In this document: positions 6,394-9,246 of the stretch, piece by piece
Numbering within the stretch: position 1 is the stretch's first letter
Layout of the letters: each line of letters starts with the position of its first letter
From: Deltaproteobacteria bacterium
GTDB lineage: Bacteria > Desulfobacterota_B > Binatia > UBA9968
Assembly (NCBI GenBank): GCA_005879255.1
Contig: VBKY01000349.1
Coordinates: forward strand, 1-9,246
Direction of reading: 5' to 3'
Length of the DNA: 9,246 bases
Translations under genes and position numbers: made by a program
Notes under the pieces: generated by a model
The model's database searches: none
Told to the model about the DNA's origin: nothing
The model's input: the letters and a program-made list of their open reading frames with translations, nothing else

Positions 6394-7479
6394 ATGGCTG
6401 ATTGGCCGCCGGTAATAGACGCTGATGGACATGTGTTGGAACGCCAAAGCGACATTCGCAAATATCTGGCGCCGCCGTGGAACCGCCGAAACACGGGCCT
6501 CTGGCCTTCCGATCAGCCCTTCGATACGGATCTCTTCGATACGCTTGGCTACCCCGGGTACGATCGCAACATGAGCCCGGCGCAACAGGTCGAGATGTGG
6601 CTCAAGATCATGGACCAATACAACATCGAAGAGGCGGTGCTGTTTCCTACCGGCTCGGGCAACATCCCGAAGCTGCGCGAGCCGGAGTTTTGTATCGCCG
6701 CATGCCGCGCCGCAAACGACCATTTCGCCAAGGAGTATAACGCGCTGTCCAACCGCATTCACTGCGTGGGCGTGCTGCCGCTCAAGTGGCCCGAGGAGGC
6801 GGCCAAGGAGCTGCGCCGAGCCGTGACTGAATTGGGCTTCGTGAGCTTCGAGCTGCTTTCGATGGGATTGCCCACCGCGCTCGGCGATCCGATGTACGAC
6901 CCGCTCTATGAAGAGGCGCAGCGGCTCGACGTGCCGCTCTCCGTCCACGGCAACCGCAGCTCTTCGGCCGAGGTCGGCGCGGGCGCGCTCAGAACCTTCA
7001 CCGAGGTGCACACCTACACCTTCCCGGTCGGTATCTTCTTGCACTTCACCAGCATTATTTTCCAGGGTGTCCCGGTGCGCTTCCCCAAGCTGCGCCTAGC
7101 CTTTCTTGAAATCGGCGCGAGCTGGCTGCCGTACTGGCTCGACCGCATGGATGAGCACTGGGAATTGCGCGGCGAGTTCGAGGCGCCGCATCTCAAAAAG
7201 AAACCCAGCGAGGTAGTGCGTGAATCGCGGGTTTACTTCAGTCTCGAGGCCGAGGAGCGACTCTTGCCCCAAACCATCGAGTATGTCGGCGACGACCACT
7301 TTCTTTACGCTTCGGACATTCCTCACTGGGACGGTGAGTTTCCCAAGAACCTCAAGTACCTGTGGAATCATCCGGATCTTTCGCAGAAGACCAAGGAGAA
7401 GATCGCCTACCACAACGGCAAGGAGTATTTCCAACTGGGTCGTCCAGTCTCGGCGCCGGGTGGTCGGAAAGCGAGTTGA
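6394..7479 (+). CDS. Amidohydrolase-2 family metal-dependent hydrolase/decarboxylase (DxH type)
   Basis: This 361-residue cytoplasmic protein is a second Amidohydro_2 enzyme, a paralogue of the one at 994-2172. The N-terminal motif is VIDADGHVLE: Asp11 and His13 remain, but the second His of the HxH pair is Leu15. Other landmarks are H185 in LSVHGNRSS, H206 in VHTYTFPVG, E239 in LAFLEIGASWLPYW and D308 in LYASDIPHWDGEFP, the strand-8 Asp. H206 to E239 are 33 residues apart, as are H244 and E277 in the other copy, supporting a true structural match. The metal is probably held through Asp11/His13 rather than His/His, like the ExH pair of gamma-resorcylate decarboxylase. It has its own promoter and ribosome site and is divergent from the SBP gene at 5061-6194. 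The substrate is unknown; the enzyme may hydrolyse or decarboxylate a small aromatic or carboxylic compound. Confidence 0.9.
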   Translation: MADWPPVIDADGHVLERQSDIRKYLAPPWNRRNTGLWPSDQPFDTDLFDTLGYPGYDRNMSPAQQVEMWLKIMDQYNIEEAVLFPTGSGNIPKLREPEFCIAACRAANDHFAKEYNALSNRIHCVGVLPLKWPEEAAKELRRAVTELGFVSFELLSMGLPTALGDPMYDPLYEEAQRLDVPLSVHGNRSSSAEVGAGALRTFTEVHTYTFPVGIFLHFTSIIFQGVPVRFPKLRLAFLEIGASWLPYWLDRMDEHWELRGEFEAPHLKKKPSEVVRESRVYFSLEAEERLLPQTIEYVGDDHFLYASDIPHWDGEFPKNLKYLWNHPDLSQKTKEKIAYHNGKEYFQLGRPVSAPGGRKAS

Positions 7480-7815
7480 GATAACGAAATTATTCTCTTA
7501 GGTGTCGACGGGCAGAAACAACGGTCTGACTCGGAAAGCGGAGACTCTCTGAATCGTCGCTTGCAGTTCTGGCGAGATCGTCAGGATTGTCGTGTTGACC
7601 CTGCGGCACTACTGGGAGGAAGCGACCGGCGCCGGAAAATTTCTGCGAAACCAGCCAAGGCAGTTGCAGCTTTGGTCCGCGAAGACCGGTTACAGGGTTA
7701 GTGAGATAGGAAGTATCTGCGGCGCGATCAGGTGAATATCAGTATGATGCTGTTGCCGGCTTCAGCAAAGGAACCAAATTAATTGTTTATATGTTATGCC
7801 TGAGCCCGTTCCCCC

Positions 7816-7838
7816 GTATCTGACGAAACAGTATCTGA
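7816..7838 (+). repeat. Spaced direct repeat GTATCTGA x2
   Basis: GTATCTGA occurs at 7816-7823 and again at 7831-7838 with a 7-base spacer, giving a 15-base period. The second copy runs into the small palindrome TATCTGATA (7832-7840). It could be a regulator-binding site about 230 bases before the PrpD-like gene, but no regulator is known. Confidence 0.45.
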
Positions 7839-7958
7839 TATGCGCCGAGAACCGCGCAAGCAAGACAGAAAAGCCACAACGCGGAACTTTAGAGTGGCAG
7901 TTCTTCCCCCTTTGACGATCAAACCGAATCGGATTTGAACTTAACGTATGACCGCGCG

Positions 7959-7975
7959 GTTCCGTCCTTCGGAAC
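7959..7975 (+). other. Perfect hairpin GTTCCG-loop-CGGAAC
   Basis: GTTCCG (7959-7964) and CGGAAC (7970-7975) form a perfect 6-bp stem around the loop TCCTT. It is not followed by a T run, so it is not an ordinary terminator. A second small stem, AGCG-TGG-CGCT, follows at 7985-7995. Together they may structure the leader RNA of the downstream gene. Confidence 0.4.
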
Positions 7976-8008
7976 GGTAAGAAGAGCGTGGCGCTTCGGC
8001 TCGGCTCA

Positions 8009-8030
8009 GGAATCGAAGAGGAATCGAAGA
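8009..8030 (+). repeat. Perfect tandem 11-base repeat
   Basis: GGAATCGAAGA occurs twice head to tail (8009-8019, 8020-8030), ending 38 bases before ATG 8069. It could be a slippage duplication or a two-site binding motif near the promoter or in the leader. Confidence 0.7.
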
Positions 8031-8055
8031 TGAACCGTGCAAGCTAATGTATTTC

Positions 8056-8063
8056 AAAGGAGA
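8056..8063 (+). promoter_or_regulatory. Shine-Dalgarno site fixing the start of the MmgE/PrpD gene
   Basis: AAAGGAGA precedes ATG 8069 with 6 bases between the AGGAG core and the start codon. A second in-frame ATG at 8075 is 12 bases away and less favoured. Confidence 0.8.
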
Positions 8064-8068
8064 TACAT

Positions 8069-9246
8069 ATGTCTATGTCACCGAATCCGACACTCGCAAT
8101 CGCGGAATACGTACATGGCGGGATGTCCTATAACGATCTGCCGCAGAAGGCGATTACCAACGTCAAATGGGTGGTTCTAGATACGATAGGAGTGATGTTC
8201 GCGGGCTCCCGGCATGAGGTCGGCCGCATCATCACCGAGTATGTGCGCGCGAACTGTGCCGCGGGTCCGGTCGCCGTAGCTGGCGCCGAATTTCAAACCT
8301 CAGCCGAGCTCGCCGCTCTTGCGAACGGCGTCATGGCTCATGCCCATGATTACGATGGTGATGGGCATATCCCCACTCACACGCTGACCGCTGCGCTGGT
8401 TCTGGGAGGAGCGCGGAACGCTTCCGGGCAGCAGTTGATACTCGCATACATAGTCGGGCGAGAAATTTGTGCGCGCTTGATGGAGTGCTCCGGGACGTTC
8501 CACGCCAGCGCTGGCGGAGGGTCGGGACCGCGCAACCGCGGCTGGCACTCTGTCGGTGTGGATGGTTCCATAGGAGCGACCGCAGCTTCCGCGAAGATAA
8601 TCGGTCTCGATCCCCAAACCATCTGTCACGCTTTTGGTATCGGCGCGTCGCTCAGCGCCGGCCTATGGGCCAATCGCGGCTCGATGACAAAGCCCATGCA
8701 CGCCGGCAACGCGGCCCGGAACGGCGTCGTGGCAAGCACTTTAGCGAGCCTGGGATTTACCGCGGATGAGACAATATTCACCGCAACCGGAGGATTTGCC
8801 GAAGCCTACGATTTACCGCCGGGCTGTGTCGCTTCAGCGGTGGAGAAGCTGCGCCATCTGGGTATTGCCGAGCACGTGTCCTTCAAGCGTTATCCTTGCG
8901 TCAGTCCGGCGCATCGATATATCGAGACGATGCGCTTGCTACGGTCGCGATACGGATTGACCGCGGAAACTGTGGTGTCGATCGAATGCACCCCGTCGAG
9001 ATCTCTACGATGTCCGTATCCCAAGACAGACCTGGAAAGTAAATTCAGCGCGGATTTTAGCCTGGTAGCGACGCTGATAGATGGAGAAGTGAATCTCCAG
9101 AACTCCACCGATTCGTTCCTGAAGCGAAGCGATGTGCAGTCCCTGCTTGCAAAAACGGTCTATGTCGAAAAGCCGCCCGGGTACGAGGCAAACCATGCTG
9201 ACGGCTTTATTCGGGTAAAGACCGTGAACGGTGAGGTCTATCAGGA
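8069..9246 (+). CDS. MmgE/PrpD family protein (3' truncated)
   Basis: The frame is open from ATG 8069 to the window end: 392 codons plus two bases, with perhaps 50-70 residues missing compared with the usual length of about 450. The family includes 2-methylcitrate dehydratase (PrpD), cis-aconitate decarboxylase (ACOD1/IRG1) and iminodisuccinate epimerase, cytoplasmic enzymes acting on carboxylates. Landmarks: VLDTIGVMFAGS (35-46), NGVMAHAHDYDGDGH (86-100), GWHSVGVDGSIGA (158-170), MTKPMHAGNAARNG (206-219) and FKRYPCVSPAHRYIE (272-286). Compared by eye with active-site residues I recall for human ACOD1 (Asp93, Thr97, His103, His159, Lys207, Lys272), the counterparts are Asp94, Asp98, His104, His160, Lys208 and Lys273: all kept except Thr to Asp. 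The usual DDT after the aromatic residue is DGD here. A subfamily with its own substrate is likely; neither methylcitrate nor aconitate activity should be assumed. Confidence 0.88.
   Translation, partial: MSMSPNPTLAIAEYVHGGMSYNDLPQKAITNVKWVVLDTIGVMFAGSRHEVGRIITEYVRANCAAGPVAVAGAEFQTSAELAALANGVMAHAHDYDGDGHIPTHTLTAALVLGGARNASGQQLILAYIVGREICARLMECSGTFHASAGGGSGPRNRGWHSVGVDGSIGATAASAKIIGLDPQTICHAFGIGASLSAGLWANRGSMTKPMHAGNAARNGVVASTLASLGFTADETIFTATGGFAEAYDLPPGCVASAVEKLRHLGIAEHVSFKRYPCVSPAHRYIETMRLLRSRYGLTAETVVSIECTPSRSLRCPYPKTDLESKFSADFSLVATLIDGEVNLQNSTDSFLKRSDVQSLLAKTVYVEKPPGYEANHADGFIRVKTVNGEVYQ

Larger units (their letters stand above)
7480..8068. other. Long gene-free leader before the MmgE/PrpD gene
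   Basis: In these 589 bases no frame on either strand looks like a real gene. The best is 7592-7735, a 47-codon GTG frame with no ribosome site and no recognised product. Position 7478-7497 can form a small bulged hairpin right after the amidohydrolase stop, without a T run. An AT-rich patch at about 7774-7798 might hold a promoter. The right half contains spaced direct repeats, a hairpin and a tandem 11-base repeat, listed separately, suggesting regulatory sequence for the downstream gene. Confidence 0.5.

Noticed and set aside
6292..7044. 250-codon minus-strand ORF opposite the second amidohydrolase
   Set aside because: Shadow frame: the plus-strand frame has complete family motifs, while this product resembles no protein.
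4621..7697. Shared 11-mer CGGTTACAGGG at 4621-4631 and 7687-7697
   Set aside because: Several identical 11-mer pairs are expected by chance in about 9 kb, and the flanks do not match beyond a few bases.

Overview
The window looks like chromosomal DNA of a free-living, moderately GC-rich bacterium. Genes are well spaced, carry good Shine-Dalgarno sites, and use Sec or lipoprotein signal peptides suited to a Gram-negative periplasm. The mix of amidohydrolase-2 family enzymes, stand-alone ABC-type substrate-binding proteins (SBPs) and an MmgE/PrpD protein is typical of uncultured soil or sediment lineages such as Deltaproteobacteria-like, Binatota, Rokubacteria or Tectomicrobia. That placement is inference from gene content only. 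There are no RNA genes, CRISPR arrays, phage genes or insertion sequences that I can support.

Layout, left to right. (1) Position 1-876, plus strand: the 3' part of an NMT1/THI5/SsuA-like SBP. (2) 994-2172 and 2232-3269, plus strand: an amidohydrolase followed 59 bases later by a secreted SBP of the ferric-type fold, probably one transcript. (3) 3360-3821 and 4136-4546, minus strand: a META/HslJ-domain lipoprotein and an NTF2-like (SnoaL/DUF4440-type) protein, with a possible small plus-strand ORF between them. (4) 4547-5060: gene-free DNA with a degenerate heptanucleotide tandem repeat and a short coding-like relic. (5) 5061-6194, minus strand, and 6394-7479, plus strand: a second ferric-type-fold SBP and a second amidohydrolase, transcribed divergently from a 199-base region with a clear sigma-70-like promoter. 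(6) 7480-8068: a long gene-free leader with short direct repeats and a hairpin. (7) 8069 to the end, plus strand: an MmgE/PrpD protein that runs off the window.

The recurring theme is an amidohydrolase next to an SBP, seen twice in different orientations, with a third SBP upstream and no permease or ATPase in view. A reasonable inference is uptake or sensing of small organic acids or aromatic breakdown products, followed by metal-dependent hydrolysis or decarboxylation and, with the PrpD-like protein, dehydratase/isomerase/decarboxylase chemistry on a polycarboxylate. No substrate can be assigned from sequence. The most useful specific observations are the different metal-ligand motifs of the two amidohydrolases, the Glu where related decarboxylases have a catalytic His, and the Thr-to-Asp change in an otherwise conserved PrpD/ACOD1-type active site.
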